DNA from: a virus
Length of the DNA: 64,000 nucleotides
IMG/VR virus record: IMGVR_UViG_3300033143_004212
Span: 1 to 64,000 of that record
Direction: 5' to 3' (one strand)
The notes below the pieces were generated by a model. It saw nothing but the letters and a program-made list of their open reading frames with translations. It was not told where the DNA came from and did no database searches. Below, piece by piece: positions 20,090 through 30,380 of this stretch. How positions within the stretch are numbered: the stretch's first letter is position 1; every line of letters begins with the position of its first letter. Both the position numbers and the translations under genes were made by a program.

Positions 20090-21190
20090 ATGGCAGAAAA
20101 GAAAAAATGTTCCAATTGTCAAAGAGAACGTCCTTTAAAAGAGTTCTGAAAATCAAATAATCTTGAAATGTATCCCGGAGATGGTAAAGTTGACCTTTGC
20201 CGCTTATGTCTTACTAAAGGTGTCAAAGATTTGAATGACTGAGCAGGAGTACGTGAAATATGTAAAGTGCTAGATTATCCTTTTATTCAAAGTAAATGGG
20301 ATGACGTAGTTAAGAAAATGCGTGAGAATGCGGAAAGATACGATATTTCAACAGAGAAGAAAAAAAGAGAAACTATTCGTAAGACTATTGGTGACTATGC
20401 GCGAATAATGAAATTAGGAAAATATATGAAAATGACTTACGAAGATTCCGATGAGATAGTGACTCTTGTCGCGGATGCGACTGACATAGCCGTTGAGCAG
20501 AAACGAAAAGAAAAAGAACAAGAATTAGAAGAAGTAAGAGAAGCTAGTATGGGAAGTTTTTCTATAGAGGAAAGAGCCTTTCTTATGGCGAAATGGAGAA
20601 CTACAGATTTAGAAGATATGTTATGGTTAGAGAATTATTATTTAAGTATGATGGAAGATTTTGAAATAACTACTACTTCACATAAAGATTATTTAAGAAA
20701 AATTTGTAAAATATCTTTAAACTTAGATAAAGCAATTGAAGCGAATGATGGAGACAATATTAAAATATTACGTGCTACTTATAGTGCTTTTATGAAAGAA
20801 GGAAATTTTACAGAGCAACAAGCTAATAAAGATAAATCTAATTTTGTTTCTTCTTTTGGAGAACTTGCGGCATTCCTTGAAGTAGAAGGTTTTGTAGAAA
20901 TGATAGATTTAACTTTCCCAAGAGATATGGTAGATAGAACGATAGGTAACTTAAATTCTTATATAAGAGACCTTGTTTTAAATGAGAGTGGACTTGCGGA
21001 TTTACTTGAATCTACAATCCAACTAATGAATGCTCCTGATGAAGATGAAGATGCTGATTATGAATACGGTTCTGATTATATGTGAGAAGATGATTTAGAA
21101 ATAGATTGGTCAAAAATAGATGAAGAGGAAGAAGATGAAGTTGACGAAGAAGTAAAAGAAAAAGTTGAAGGTGAAAAGAAAGATGAATAA
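20090..21190 (+). CDS. Zinc-ribbon protein next to TerL, small-terminase candidate
   Basis: 366 aa with UGA Trp at 20, 51 and 332. An N-terminal ribbon (CSNC at 7-10, CRLC at 37-40), a long helical middle and a very acidic tail from about residue 320. AAGGAGAG precedes the ATG. Its end overlaps TerL by 8 nt, so the two are coupled. A four-Cys DNA-binding head plus helical oligomerisation region directly before TerL suits a small terminase subunit, but sequence proof is lacking. Confidence 0.75.
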
Positions 21191-22976
21191 TCTTACAGAT
21201 AAAAGAAGACAACAAATTTTTCTTAGTGTAAAACAGCAAATAGATGAAGCAAAATTAAGAAATAGTAAAAGCAATAAAAAAGAAGATATTACTGAAGCAA
21301 GAGTAGTTGGTATAAAAGACGAATTGCGCAAACAATTTAGTTTTTGGAAAGCTTATCCCGATTTATTTTTGGATACTATCTTACCTAAAAGTTCTAGTTT
21401 TAATTTTTATTTTTATCAAAGATTATTTCTTAGAATAGCAATTCGATATAAACTTGTTTATGCGACTTTTACTCGTGCGTTTTCAAAATCTTTTTTATCT
21501 ATTATTATAGAATATTTAAAATGTATCTTTTACCCCGGAGCGAAGCAATTTATTACAACAGGTGGTAAAGGACAAGCCGCGCAAATTGCGGAAGAAAAAA
21601 TAAAAGAGATATGAGGAATTTGACCAGTATTAAAAGACGAACTTGTAAAATGGAGTTTCCAAAAAGATGGCGTTAAATTAGAATTCAAAAATGGTTCTAT
21701 TCTTGATGTTGTTGGTATGAGAGATTCTACTCGTGGAGGACGTAGACATGGAGGTCTTATTGAAGAAGCTATACTTATTGATGGTAATCGTTTAAATGAA
21801 GTAATTATTCCACTTATGAATATTAGTAGAACAGGTATGGATGGAGTTAAAGACCCAAGAGATGTAAATAATAAAAGTCAAATTTATGTTACGACTGCAG
21901 GTTATAAGGGCAGTTTTGCATATGAGAAATTAATACAAGTTTTATTATGGCAAATAATTAAACCTAAAGAAGCTTTTGTACTTGGTGGCGATTATCGTAT
22001 ACCAGTTATGCATGGACTCTTGGATAAAAACTTTATTAAAGAATTAAAAGCAGATGGAACGTATAATGAAATGTCATTTTCTAGAGAATATGGATCCAGA
22101 TGGTCAGGAACAAAAGATGGCGCTTTCTTTGATGCTGAAATCATATCAAAATATAGAGTTTTAGGTAATTCAGAGATTCAACCTGATGGAAGAAGTAGTA
22201 AAGATACTTTTTATGTTTTTGGTATTGATGTTGGTAGACATAGAGCTCAAACAATAGTAGTTATTATTAAAGTTACTTTAAATCGTACAACTGGTGCTTG
22301 GGATAAAAAAATAGTAAATTTACATGTATTTGAAGACATGCATTTTGAAGACCAAGCCGGAGAAATTAAATATCTATTTAATATATTCCGTCCTAGAGCA
22401 ATTGCGATAGATGGTACTGGTTTAGGTACTGGATTAATAGACTTCTTAGTAAAAGAAACAGATTATAATGGAGTCTTATATGAACCTTTTGGTGTGCTCG
22501 GAGAAGATTATAAAGAGGATTATGAAGCTTATATTGTTCATAATACTATTCCAATTCTTTATATAGTTAAAGCAACTCCTGCTATTAATAGTGCAATGCA
22601 TTCAAATATATATTCACAATTAACAGGAGGTCGAATTAAATTCTTAGCAAATGAACGTATTGCTAAAACTAAGTTTGCTTCTAAAAAAGGTTGGTCTAAA
22701 TTGGCATCTGATAGTAGGGCAGAAAAGTTAAAACCATTTACTTTAACTTCTATATTAAAAGAAGAAATGCTGAACCTTAAAAGAGATGGGGAAGGAGCCG
22801 ATATTAGGTTAAAACGAGTTCATTCTAAAATTGGAAAGGATAAATTTTCTGCTCTTGAAATTGGATTATATTATATTTATCTTAAAGAAAGAGAAAAGAA
22901 AACTAGACGTGTTGGAATTGAAAGCATAATAAAAACGAAAAAGAAAAAGAAAAAAACTTGGAAGAGATGGGGATAA
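21183..22976 (+). CDS. terL: Terminase large subunit
   Basis: 597 aa. ATPase half: a Walker A-like TRAFSKS near residues 97-103, TTGGKGQAA near 125-133 and GGLIEEAILID near 190-200 (acidic Walker B region). Nuclease half: FGIDVG (Asp near 349) and AIDGTGLGTGLIDF (Asp near 410), the typical RNase H-fold metal site. Two UGA Trp codons (144, 147) sit in the middle; without them the protein would be cut in two. Start at the ATG overlapping the gene before; a TTG at 21165 is a weaker option. It pumps DNA into the prohead. Confidence 0.95.
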
Positions 22977-22999
22977 TAACTAAATCCCTTCTCTTTTTT
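22963..22999 (+). terminator. Terminator after terL
   Basis: AGAGA..GGGAT, loop, ATCCC..CTCTTTTTT: a stem with internal mismatch and a clear T run, overlapping the end of terL. Confidence 0.75.
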
Positions 23000-23011
23000 A
23001 TGAAAATGTGG

Positions 23012-23017
23012 TATAAT
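23012..23017 (+). promoter_or_regulatory. Extended -10 promoter before portal
   Basis: TGGTATAAT gives an extended -10 element (TGnTATAAT, -10 at 23012-23017). The -35 position is poor. It would restart transcription after the terL terminator. Confidence 0.55.
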
Positions 23018-23049
23018 TATATAAACGGTAGGAGGTGTAAAAAGATAAA

Positions 23050-24525
23050 ATGCTTAATAAAAGAAATGGAAATAAAAGCAGATATGCACAAGGAAATGGA
23101 GAAAATGATTTAGAACCTTTAAAAAATATGAAGGCTATATATGATGCTCCAGAAATTCCTAAATATAATTTTACAGAAGATGCGATTAGAACAGCAATAA
23201 ATAATTTAGATGTGCCAAAAATGAGGGACATTTCTTTGTATTTCTATTATGCAAGTAAGAGTTATGGTAGATTAGTAGATTATTTCGCTAATATGTTAAC
23301 TTTTGATTATTTAATTGTCCCAAAAAAACAATATAATCAAAAGAAAACAACTCCTGAAAAAATAGAAGAAGAATTAGCTGTAGTTTTAGATGTGTTTAAA
23401 AAAAGTAGAGTAAAACAAGAATTTAGAGAAATAGCTAGAAAAGTTATGATAGAAGGAGTATTTTTTGGATATTTAGTTTTTGCTTCTGATACTTGGGAAG
23501 TTCAAGAATTACCTTATAAATATTGTGAAACGAATTTCCAATATATGGGAATTCCAATTATAGAATTCAATCTAGAGTACTTTGATAGAGAGTTTAGAGA
23601 TGAAAAATTAAGACTTGTAGTTTTAGAAACATATCCAGATGAAATAGCATCTGCTTATGATGTTTATAAAAATAATGGTGGCGATAAAATTTTTTATGTA
23701 GAACCTAAACATTCTATGGTATTTTCTCAAAATGATAATCTCATTCCTTATTTGATCAGTATTATTTTAGATGTTATTAGATTTAATAATTATAAAGCTA
23801 TTGATGAAATTAGAAATGAACAAGAAATATTAAAACTTATAATTCAAAAGCTTCCAGTTGCAAAAGATGGAACTTTATTATTCTCTCCAGATGAAATGGA
23901 ATATTTACACAATATAGTTGCAGATATGATAGATGAAATGCCATCAATTGACTTGATTACTTCATATGCTGATGTAACAACTGAGAATCTTCAAGACCAA
24001 AAGAATACAGCGCAGAACTCAATGAATAATGCGAAAGATAATATTTATGCTGAAGCAGGTGTTAGTTCTCAATTAATGGATGCTCAAGGGAATATTGCAT
24101 TGGACAAATCTATTAAAATAGATGAAGGTGAAATGTTTAATTTATTAGAGGCGCTAAAAAATTATTTCCAATTTGTTTTAGATGTAGAATATACATCTGC
24201 TAAATTGTCTTATAATTTAATAATGCCTGAATTAACTATTTTTAACAGACAAGAATGGTTTGACAGATATCTAAAAGGTGGTCAATTTGGCTATCCTAAA
24301 CTTTTAGCTTCTTTAGCTATGGGAATTGATCAATTAAGTTTTTATGATTTGTTAGAATACGAAGATGGTATTCTAAAATTAACAGAAAAAATGATTCCAT
24401 TAAAATCTAGTCATACTGAATCTTCAAATGGTTCAGATGCCGGAAATGACGATAAAGGTGGTAGCCCTGGTACTAAAGATGACAAAAAAGATGACAAAAC
24501 AATAGACAATCTGAATAATGATTAA
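23050..24525 (+). CDS. Portal protein
   Basis: 491 aa, in the right place and of the right size for a siphovirus portal. Long helical and acidic regions, an ENLQDQKNTAQNSMNNAKDNIYAEAGVSSQLM segment in the last third typical of SPP1-like portals, and an Asp/Ser/Gly-rich tail. GGAGGTG precedes the ATG at a somewhat long distance (12 nt). It forms the dodecameric DNA gate of the capsid and binds TerL. Confidence 0.85.
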   Translation: MLNKRNGNKSRYAQGNGENDLEPLKNMKAIYDAPEIPKYNFTEDAIRTAINNLDVPKMRDISLYFYYASKSYGRLVDYFANMLTFDYLIVPKKQYNQKKTTPEKIEEELAVVLDVFKKSRVKQEFREIARKVMIEGVFFGYLVFASDTWEVQELPYKYCETNFQYMGIPIIEFNLEYFDREFRDEKLRLVVLETYPDEIASAYDVYKNNGGDKIFYVEPKHSMVFSQNDNLIPYLISIILDVIRFNNYKAIDEIRNEQEILKLIIQKLPVAKDGTLLFSPDEMEYLHNIVADMIDEMPSIDLITSYADVTTENLQDQKNTAQNSMNNAKDNIYAEAGVSSQLMDAQGNIALDKSIKIDEGEMFNLLEALKNYFQFVLDVEYTSAKLSYNLIMPELTIFNRQEWFDRYLKGGQFGYPKLLASLAMGIDQLSFYDLLEYEDGILKLTEKMIPLKSSHTESSNGSDAGNDDKGGSPGTKDDKKDDKTIDNLNND

Positions 24526-24535
24526 GGAGGTAAAT

Positions 24536-25978
24536 ATGGGAAAAAGAGATACAACAAAATTCTCTAATTGCTCTGTTAAAGTAACTTTTGTAGAAACAAA
24601 ATATGATTCAGATACGAATCCTCTTTTTTCAAAAGTTAAAATTAATTTCCTTTATAAGGGAATGAATAGGAATGGAAGTTATATTTCTAAACGAGTTGCG
24701 GAAAAAATGGGAGCGGCTATTAGTTACACTCCAATCATTGGAGAATTTTTAAAAGAAAAAGAAGATTTTGGAACACATGGTGGAAAATTAACTATTACAA
24801 GCGAAGATGTAATTTATGAAGAAACAACTGTTCCATACGGAGTTGTTGGCGCGGCTGACAATCTTTGGTGGGAAGACGTAGAAGATGATGATGGGAATGT
24901 ACAATCATATCTAACTACTTGAGGTTATTTATGGACTAAAAGATATCCTGATGCTGAAGTAGTTTTATCTGATAATAACTGGCAATCAATGGAGCTAGAT
25001 AATGACAGTGTGAAAGGGAGATGGATTCAAAAAAAAGATAGTGAAGATTTCTATTTTAAAATTGATGAAGCTCTTATTAGTGCTTTCTGCATCTTAGGAC
25101 CTGATGTTCGTCCTGCTTTTGAAAGATCGCAAGTTAAAAGTTTTTCACTAGCAGAAAATATGGGTAGCAGTTTTAAAGAAGAGTTTGAAGAAATGAAAGA
25201 AGATTTTAAAACTTTCTTATTTACTTTGGGCGAAAAAGAACAAACTGATACTGATAATCTTAATAATGATTTAGAGGGAGGAACAGATTCTATGTTATTT
25301 AAATTAAATATCGAAAATCCAAGTTCATTATTCTCTAGTTTAAATCCAGAAGATATTGCAACTAAGATCATCGTTAATGAAACAGATAACACTGTTACTT
25401 ACTTTGATTTAGAAGACGGTAAATTCTATGCTAGACAATTTACTATGAATGAGGAAGAAGAGATAGTTTGGGCAGAAGAAGAACCTGTAGTTTATGAATA
25501 TGGTCAACTTCCAAATGCTGAATTAGAGCAATCTAATGCAGAATTAACAGAAGATGTCGCTATTTTAAAAAATGCAGAAATCGATTTTGAAGCTCAAATA
25601 GAAACAAAAGATGGCTCTATAGTAGAACTTAATAAAACTGTTGAAACATTAAATGGAACAATAGAAACATTAAATACTTCTATTGGAGAATATGAAGAAT
25701 ATAAAAAAGAAAAAGTAGCAGAAGAGAAAGAAAGTTTAATTGCAGGATTTGCAGAAAAACTATCTGAAGAAGTTATCGAATCAATCGAAAAAGAAATTAA
25801 TAATTTCACATTAGAAGAAATCGAAGCTAAACTTATTCGTGCTTTTTATGAAGAAAACAAGGGTGATGATATAGACAACTCTAAATTCACTCATAATAAT
25901 AAACCACATAAATCAAGTAATACACCTGATTGGTTTAAAGCTGTTAAAACAGTGGTTAATAAGAACGAAGAAAAATAA
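24536..25978 (+). CDS. Head maturation protease fused to scaffold
   Basis: 480 aa with UGA Trp at residue 129 (24920). The N-terminal 200 residues (KVKINFLYKGMNRNGSYISK, IIGEFLKEKEDFGTHGG, ISAFCILGPDVRPAF) match the layout of phage prohead proteases; the active residues cannot be fixed by eye. After a Glu/Asp linker comes an acidic coiled coil (about 328-420) as in scaffolds. AAGGAGG precedes the ATG. The order protease, scaffold, decoration, capsid is classical. Confidence 0.75.
25292..25978 (+). CDS. Scaffold protein from an internal start
   Basis: Within the protease gene, in frame, an ATG at 25292 is preceded by AGGGAGG about 10 nt upstream. This would produce the C-terminal 228 aa alone: a short beta domain plus the coiled coil. 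Lambda C/Nu3 and other phages make their scaffold this way. The ribosome site is seen directly; its use is inferred. Confidence 0.6.
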   Translation: MLFKLNIENPSSLFSSLNPEDIATKIIVNETDNTVTYFDLEDGKFYARQFTMNEEEEIVWAEEEPVVYEYGQLPNAELEQSNAELTEDVAILKNAEIDFEAQIETKDGSIVELNKTVETLNGTIETLNTSIGEYEEYKKEKVAEEKESLIAGFAEKLSEEVIESIEKEINNFTLEEIEAKLIRAFYEENKGDDIDNSKFTHNNKPHKSSNTPDWFKAVKTVVNKNEEK

Positions 25979-25999
25979 TTTAAGGGAGGAAATCACATT

Positions 26000-26587
26000 A
26001 TGGCTAGATTAGCAATGAGTACGACTTATGGCGTATTAGAAATGAACAGAGTTGCGGCTGTAGATACTAAGCAAGTATTTTCTCAACTTCCATTAGATGC
26101 AACAGACTTTGCAAGCATCGCTTGTGAAAATGGTATGGTATGCGTTTACGATGAAGTTGCAGGAGCAGTTAGATTACCTGATGAGGACACAGGTGTAGTT
26201 ATTGAAGAAGTACAACTTGTTGGAACTCATGAATTCTATTACGAAAATGCCGAATTAGGAGAATTTGCAGTATCAATCGAAACAACTGCAGTTAAATACT
26301 CTACTATCGGACATGCGGGAACTGCCGCAGATCAATACACTTACCCAGATCTATACAACTTAACTGTTGGAGATACTTTTACTACAAATACTGTAGATTT
26401 AGATTCTACTGCTTTCGCTGATACTTCAGTTGGAGAATATTTTACAGCTAGAGCTACAGGATTACTATTTTATGATGGAGCTACTGCTAATGCAGGTTCA
26501 GGACTAATTTGTGTAATTATCAAAAAGTATACAGTACCAAATGGAGACGAAGCTTTCAAACTAAAAGTAGTACAAGTAAGAGTGTAA
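26000..26587 (+). CDS. Capsid decoration protein
   Basis: 195 aa, beta-rich, rich in Ala/Thr/Asp, with no charged clusters; it sits between scaffold and major capsid genes as head-stabilising or decoration proteins usually do. GGGAGG precedes the ATG. G- and C-ending codons are more common here than elsewhere, as in the capsid gene, which fits high expression. Confidence 0.75.
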   Translation: MARLAMSTTYGVLEMNRVAAVDTKQVFSQLPLDATDFASIACENGMVCVYDEVAGAVRLPDEDTGVVIEEVQLVGTHEFYYENAELGEFAVSIETTAVKYSTIGHAGTAADQYTYPDLYNLTVGDTFTTNTVDLDSTAFADTSVGEYFTARATGLLFYDGATANAGSGLICVIIKKYTVPNGDEAFKLKVVQVRV

Positions 26588-26624
26588 TCAAAAAATAATT
26601 AATTAATTGGGAGGTTAAGAACTT

Positions 26625-27623
26625 ATGAAATTTGAAGAAGTTAGAGCGTTAGCGAAAAAAGTAGTTGTTGCTAAGCCTAATATGACGTTTACTTTCGATG
26701 GTGAGACTGTTAATACAGATCAAATGATGGAAGCATTGAAAGATGGACTGAATGAATTAGCAGGCGACTATAAAGCGTATAGACGTAATAAAGTAGATGT
26801 CTTCGAGTTAATCGAAGAAACTGCAGATCTTTATCTACCTGCGAAAGTAGAAGCTTCTATTGGTAGATTTGCAGAAATTAAAAATACAGAACATGGACAA
26901 AAACCAAAGTTCTCTTTAAAAGTTGGTAAAGGAAGAGGTAAACAATTTGTAACAAAAGTTGGTACTTCAGGAATTTACGAAGTATTCAGACTTGACAAAG
27001 TTGAATTTACTGTTGAAACTGACAGAGTTGGTGGCGCAGGAGTCATCTCTTTAGAGAGATTATTAACTGGTGCTGAAAACTTAATTGACATCTTAGATGT
27101 TATTTTAGAAGGTATCGAAGATACTATCTATGGTCAAGTACAAACAGCTTTACAAGCATCTTTAACAGCAGGTCCTGCTAGTAACTACGGTTCTAATGCT
27201 GGATTCTCAGCAACAATCATGCAAGGATTATTAAATACAGTTTCTGCTTACGGAAAACCTGTTATTTATTGTACTCCTGAATTTGCGGCAACTATCGTTC
27301 CAGATGATGGATGGATAGGAGCAGTAGATATGACAGAAAAAAGAGAATATGGATATATCGGAAAATGGAATGGTGCTCCAGTTAACGTTATGCCACAATC
27401 TTTTGTTGATGAAACTAACCTAGTTAAAGTTTTCAATCCTAAATTTGCTTACATTATCCCTGCAGGAAAAGAAAAAATCGTTAAGGTTTTATTCGAAGGT
27501 CCAACAGTGGTAGCAGAATTAGAAAACAGAAACAGAACTAGAGAAATTTCAGCTACTAAAAAAATCGGTGTTGCAGTACTTTATAACAACCAATTCGCTC
27601 TTTTCCAAAATACTAGTCTATAA
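26625..27623 (+). CDS. Major capsid protein, HK97-like
   Basis: 332 aa. N-terminal helix rich in Lys, then regions typical of HK97-fold capsid proteins: a LIDILDVILEGIEDTIYGQVQTAL spine helix, SAYGKPVIYCTPEFAATIV and a C-terminal KIGVAVLYNNQFALFQNT strand. GGGAGG precedes the ATG. It follows protease, scaffold and decoration genes. Followed by a promoter and hairpin, so its transcript is probably separate and abundant. Confidence 0.88.
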   Translation: MKFEEVRALAKKVVVAKPNMTFTFDGETVNTDQMMEALKDGLNELAGDYKAYRRNKVDVFELIEETADLYLPAKVEASIGRFAEIKNTEHGQKPKFSLKVGKGRGKQFVTKVGTSGIYEVFRLDKVEFTVETDRVGGAGVISLERLLTGAENLIDILDVILEGIEDTIYGQVQTALQASLTAGPASNYGSNAGFSATIMQGLLNTVSAYGKPVIYCTPEFAATIVPDDGWIGAVDMTEKREYGYIGKWNGAPVNVMPQSFVDETNLVKVFNPKFAYIIPAGKEKIVKVLFEGPTVVAELENRNRTREISATKKIGVAVLYNNQFALFQNTSL

Positions 27624-27626
27624 GAT

Positions 27627-27655
27627 TTGTGTTTTTAGAGAAAGTGTAGTATAAT
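27627..27655 (+). promoter_or_regulatory. Promoter after the capsid gene
   Basis: TTGTGT (27627-27632), 17 nt, TATAAT (27650-27655). A hairpin lies just downstream (27681-27702), so this promoter may be attenuated. Confidence 0.7.
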
Positions 27656-27680
27656 ATAAGTACAAGGAATAAAAAAATAT

Positions 27681-27702
27681 GGGGATAATTAATTTTATCC
27701 CC
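27681..27702 (+). terminator. TTAA-loop hairpin
   Basis: GGGGATAA, loop with TTAA, TTATCCCC. The T run is weak. It lies between the promoter and the next gene. Confidence 0.6.
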
Positions 27703-27735
27703 GTAATTTTACTATAGAGAAATAAGGAGGAAACA

Positions 27736-28344
27736 ATGGCTAAAAAAGATATTTTACCAACTACTTTATGTAAGGTTATTAGTATAACACCTGGATTGAA
27801 TGGATTAACTGCTCCATCTTTTCATTATCATATCGTTTTTAAACGTCCTGGACAAGTAATGCGAGTTAGATTTGAGATTTTACAAGATGCACTCCATGCT
27901 GATGATTCTTATATGTTAAATCACTGTTTAAGAGTTATGGATGGAGATGTGCGAAGAGAACTTGGATTAAATGATGATATCGAGTATAGTTTAAGTTTAG
28001 CAGATGTAGAAAAAATTATTTTATCAGGAACGCTTGAAGAATTAAGAGATTTATTCACTTATGGACCAGAAGGATATGCAAGATTAGCGGCAGATTTAGC
28101 TGTTAGAAAAGGTATGGATAGTACTGCTAAACTTGAATTAATTCAAGAATATAGTGGAATAAATGTTATTTTCCAAATTAAAGAAGGAATAGGACTTGAT
28201 GAAATAGAGGCAGAAGTAGAAAGAAAAACTGAAAGAAGTTATGATACAGTTAAAAAAGATGAACCAGAGGAAGTAGATGAGATTGAAGAAGAAGATAATA
28301 AAGAAGCTGCTTTACCTAAGTACACTAGAGTAGATAAGAAATAA
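27736..28344 (+). CDS. Virion or head-assembly protein of unknown role (202 aa)
   Basis: GGAGGAAAC precedes the ATG. A beta-rich N-terminal half is followed by a helical middle (ADLAVRKGMDSTAKLELIQEY) and an acidic C-terminal tail. The position after the capsid gene suggests a head-completion or chaperone-type protein. A near-perfect terminator follows. No family recognised. Confidence 0.7.
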   Translation: MAKKDILPTTLCKVISITPGLNGLTAPSFHYHIVFKRPGQVMRVRFEILQDALHADDSYMLNHCLRVMDGDVRRELGLNDDIEYSLSLADVEKIILSGTLEELRDLFTYGPEGYARLAADLAVRKGMDSTAKLELIQEYSGINVIFQIKEGIGLDEIEAEVERKTERSYDTVKKDEPEEVDEIEEEDNKEAALPKYTRVDKK

Positions 28345-28349
28345 TTTTA

Positions 28350-28371
28350 ACTGGCGTACGCCAGTTTTTTA
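28350..28371 (+). terminator. Strong terminator
   Basis: ACTGGCG, TA, CGCCAGT followed by six T. Confidence 0.85.
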
Positions 28372-28387
28372 TTGAGGAGGTTAAGAG

Positions 28388-28837
28388 ATGGTAACAAAAT
28401 TTCAAGATGTTTATGATTTATTCTTTGGTACTATTACAGATGATCTTTATATAAGCATGACGATAGAAGATACAAAAGCTGATGCACAAACCTTCTTATT
28501 ACTATCAATGGGAGAATTTAAATATTGTAAATTAGATCTTTTAGATTATAATTTATCTTTAAAATCTTGGAATATAGAATTAACGCTTGATGAAATGACT
28601 CATTTAGTATTTTTAATGAAAAAGTTTTGGTTAAAAAGACAAATTGATGATACTAATATAACTGATCAAAAAATTTATTCAGATAAAGATATAAAGGTAT
28701 ATTCTCAAGCAAATCATTTAGATGTTTTATTAAAAGCTTATAAAGAATCTAAATTAGATGTGAGAAAAGATAAAGATAGTTATAATAGAATTGATGGAAG
28801 TAGGAATGCTCGTTTAGGAGCAACAGCAGGCAAGTAA
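28388..28837 (+). CDS. Head-tail connector candidate (149 aa)
   Basis: GAGGAGG precedes the ATG. Helical protein with LTLDEMTHLVFLMKKFWLKRQIDDTNITDQKIYSDKDIKVYSQANHLDVLLKAY: helix, conserved-looking turn, helix as in adaptor proteins of gp15/gp6 type, which sit under the portal. Assigned mainly by position and shape. Confidence 0.65.
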   Translation: MVTKFQDVYDLFFGTITDDLYISMTIEDTKADAQTFLLLSMGEFKYCKLDLLDYNLSLKSWNIELTLDEMTHLVFLMKKFWLKRQIDDTNITDQKIYSDKDIKVYSQANHLDVLLKAYKESKLDVRKDKDSYNRIDGSRNARLGATAGK

Positions 28838-28854
28838 GGAAGTAGGTAAGAGAT

Positions 28855-29151
28855 ATGAATAATGTTACTTTTATAAAATCAGATTGAGAAGTCTACCTAC
28901 GTTGGTTAAAAAATCAGATATATAAATTACTTCCTTTAAGAGAGGAAAAAGGAGAATGGAAAAAATTTGCTGAATCTCTTATATGAGAATTAAAAGGAGC
29001 AGACAATATTCAAAACAAAGTACCATTAATGAGTTTGATATTTAAATTATCTGCATTAACCAAAATGGAAGATTTTAGAATTTATAGAAAGACTATATTT
29101 GAATGTATAAATTTAATTAATAAATTCGAATTAAAGCTAGGTGAAGAATAG
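28855..29151 (+). CDS. Small head-tail joining protein, two UGA Trp codons
   Basis: 98 aa with UGA as Trp 11 and 44 (28885 and 28984). Without them no frame over 54 aa exists here. Helical and basic. Its TAG stop ends one base before the next ATG. AAGTAGGTAAGAG precedes the ATG. Position suggests head completion; no family recognised. Confidence 0.7.
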
Positions 29152-30366
29152 ATGGCAAACTTTTTTGATTTATACAAACGAAGAATGGCGATTAAAGGTA
29201 ATTCTTTTTCAGAGAAAATGGAAAAAAATGCTAAAAAGGTATATGATACGTATATGAAAGATGCAAAAATAGAAACTGCTTATATTAATTTAAATACGTA
29301 TGAAGTTGCAATGATTATAGATAAATCTGATGAAACTTTAAAACAATATATAGTTCTTGCAGATAAAGATTCTGTATTTGCAACTGGAGTAGTTTTTGAA
29401 ATAGATTATGTATTTTATATTATTTTACATGAAGAAGAAACTGCTCATGACCAGTATTTTAAAGGTTATGCAAAGAAATGTACTGACAATATAAATATAA
29501 AAACTGAAACAGGATTATATAATTATTGGGTATATGTTGAAGGTGCAAATAAAATTAATATGAAAAGAACTGAAGAAGGCAATATAATTATAGATGACAA
29601 CCAAGAGACTGGTAAAGTTATTATGAATAAAGGAGAAGGTTTTGAAAGTATTAAACCTTTACAAACTAGATTCTTTATAGGACAAGACGTATATAAAGTA
29701 ACTGGAAAAAGTACATTAAGAGATTTAGGATATTTAACAGTACAAAGTGATGATATTAATACATTTAGAGATAATTTTGCGATTGGAATTGCAAATTATT
29801 ATGATGAAGTTACTCCTGAATACAATTACTATATCTCCGCAGAACTTGTTCCAGATGTTGTAATAACAAAAGATACAGAATATGCTATATCAGATATATT
29901 AGAAATTGTAATAAAAGATAATTTAGGTAATCTAGTAAGTAAACCTTATACAATAGATGTAATTGCTACGGAAATTAATATAGATGGAAGTAATATTACT
30001 CCTTTAGAATTGGGAAATCATACTATTTATTTTACTTTAGATGATGATAAAAATTCAAGAGCTACAGTTGTAATTGATGTAGTAAAAGAAGGTACTACTG
30101 TTTATGATTTCACTGGAGAAGATACTTTAATTTGGTCAGAAGAATCTGATTATATTATAACTAAAACAGTCGGTGGAACTCCTACTCCTGCAGTTTGGGT
30201 ATTTACTATTGAACAGGGAGATAGTTTAGTTGACTTAGTAATTATAGATGACTCTTCTTGCACTATTACCGCGAAAGAAGATATAGAAGTTGGAGATGTT
30301 GTTCTATTGGCAAAAAGCGGTGCTGAAGAAGTTAGAAAGAAAATAAGAATTAAAGCATGGTGGTAA
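29152..30366 (+). CDS. Structural protein with C-terminal Ig-like domains (404 aa)
   Basis: Starts directly after the previous stop. The N-terminal 220 residues are alpha/beta; then come Ig-like repeats (near 235-320 and 320-400) with VVITKDTEYAISDILEIVIKDNLG and similar. Head-closure genes with added Ig domains, which help bind carbohydrate on cell surfaces, are known in phages. Role in the neck region inferred from its position. Confidence 0.7.
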   Translation: MANFFDLYKRRMAIKGNSFSEKMEKNAKKVYDTYMKDAKIETAYINLNTYEVAMIIDKSDETLKQYIVLADKDSVFATGVVFEIDYVFYIILHEEETAHDQYFKGYAKKCTDNINIKTETGLYNYWVYVEGANKINMKRTEEGNIIIDDNQETGKVIMNKGEGFESIKPLQTRFFIGQDVYKVTGKSTLRDLGYLTVQSDDINTFRDNFAIGIANYYDEVTPEYNYYISAELVPDVVITKDTEYAISDILEIVIKDNLGNLVSKPYTIDVIATEINIDGSNITPLELGNHTIYFTLDDDKNSRATVVIDVVKEGTTVYDFTGEDTLIWSEESDYIITKTVGGTPTPAVWVFTIEQGDSLVDLVIIDDSSCTITAKEDIEVGDVVLLAKSGAEEVRKKIRIKAWW

Positions 30367-30380
30367 AAGGAGGTTAAAAG

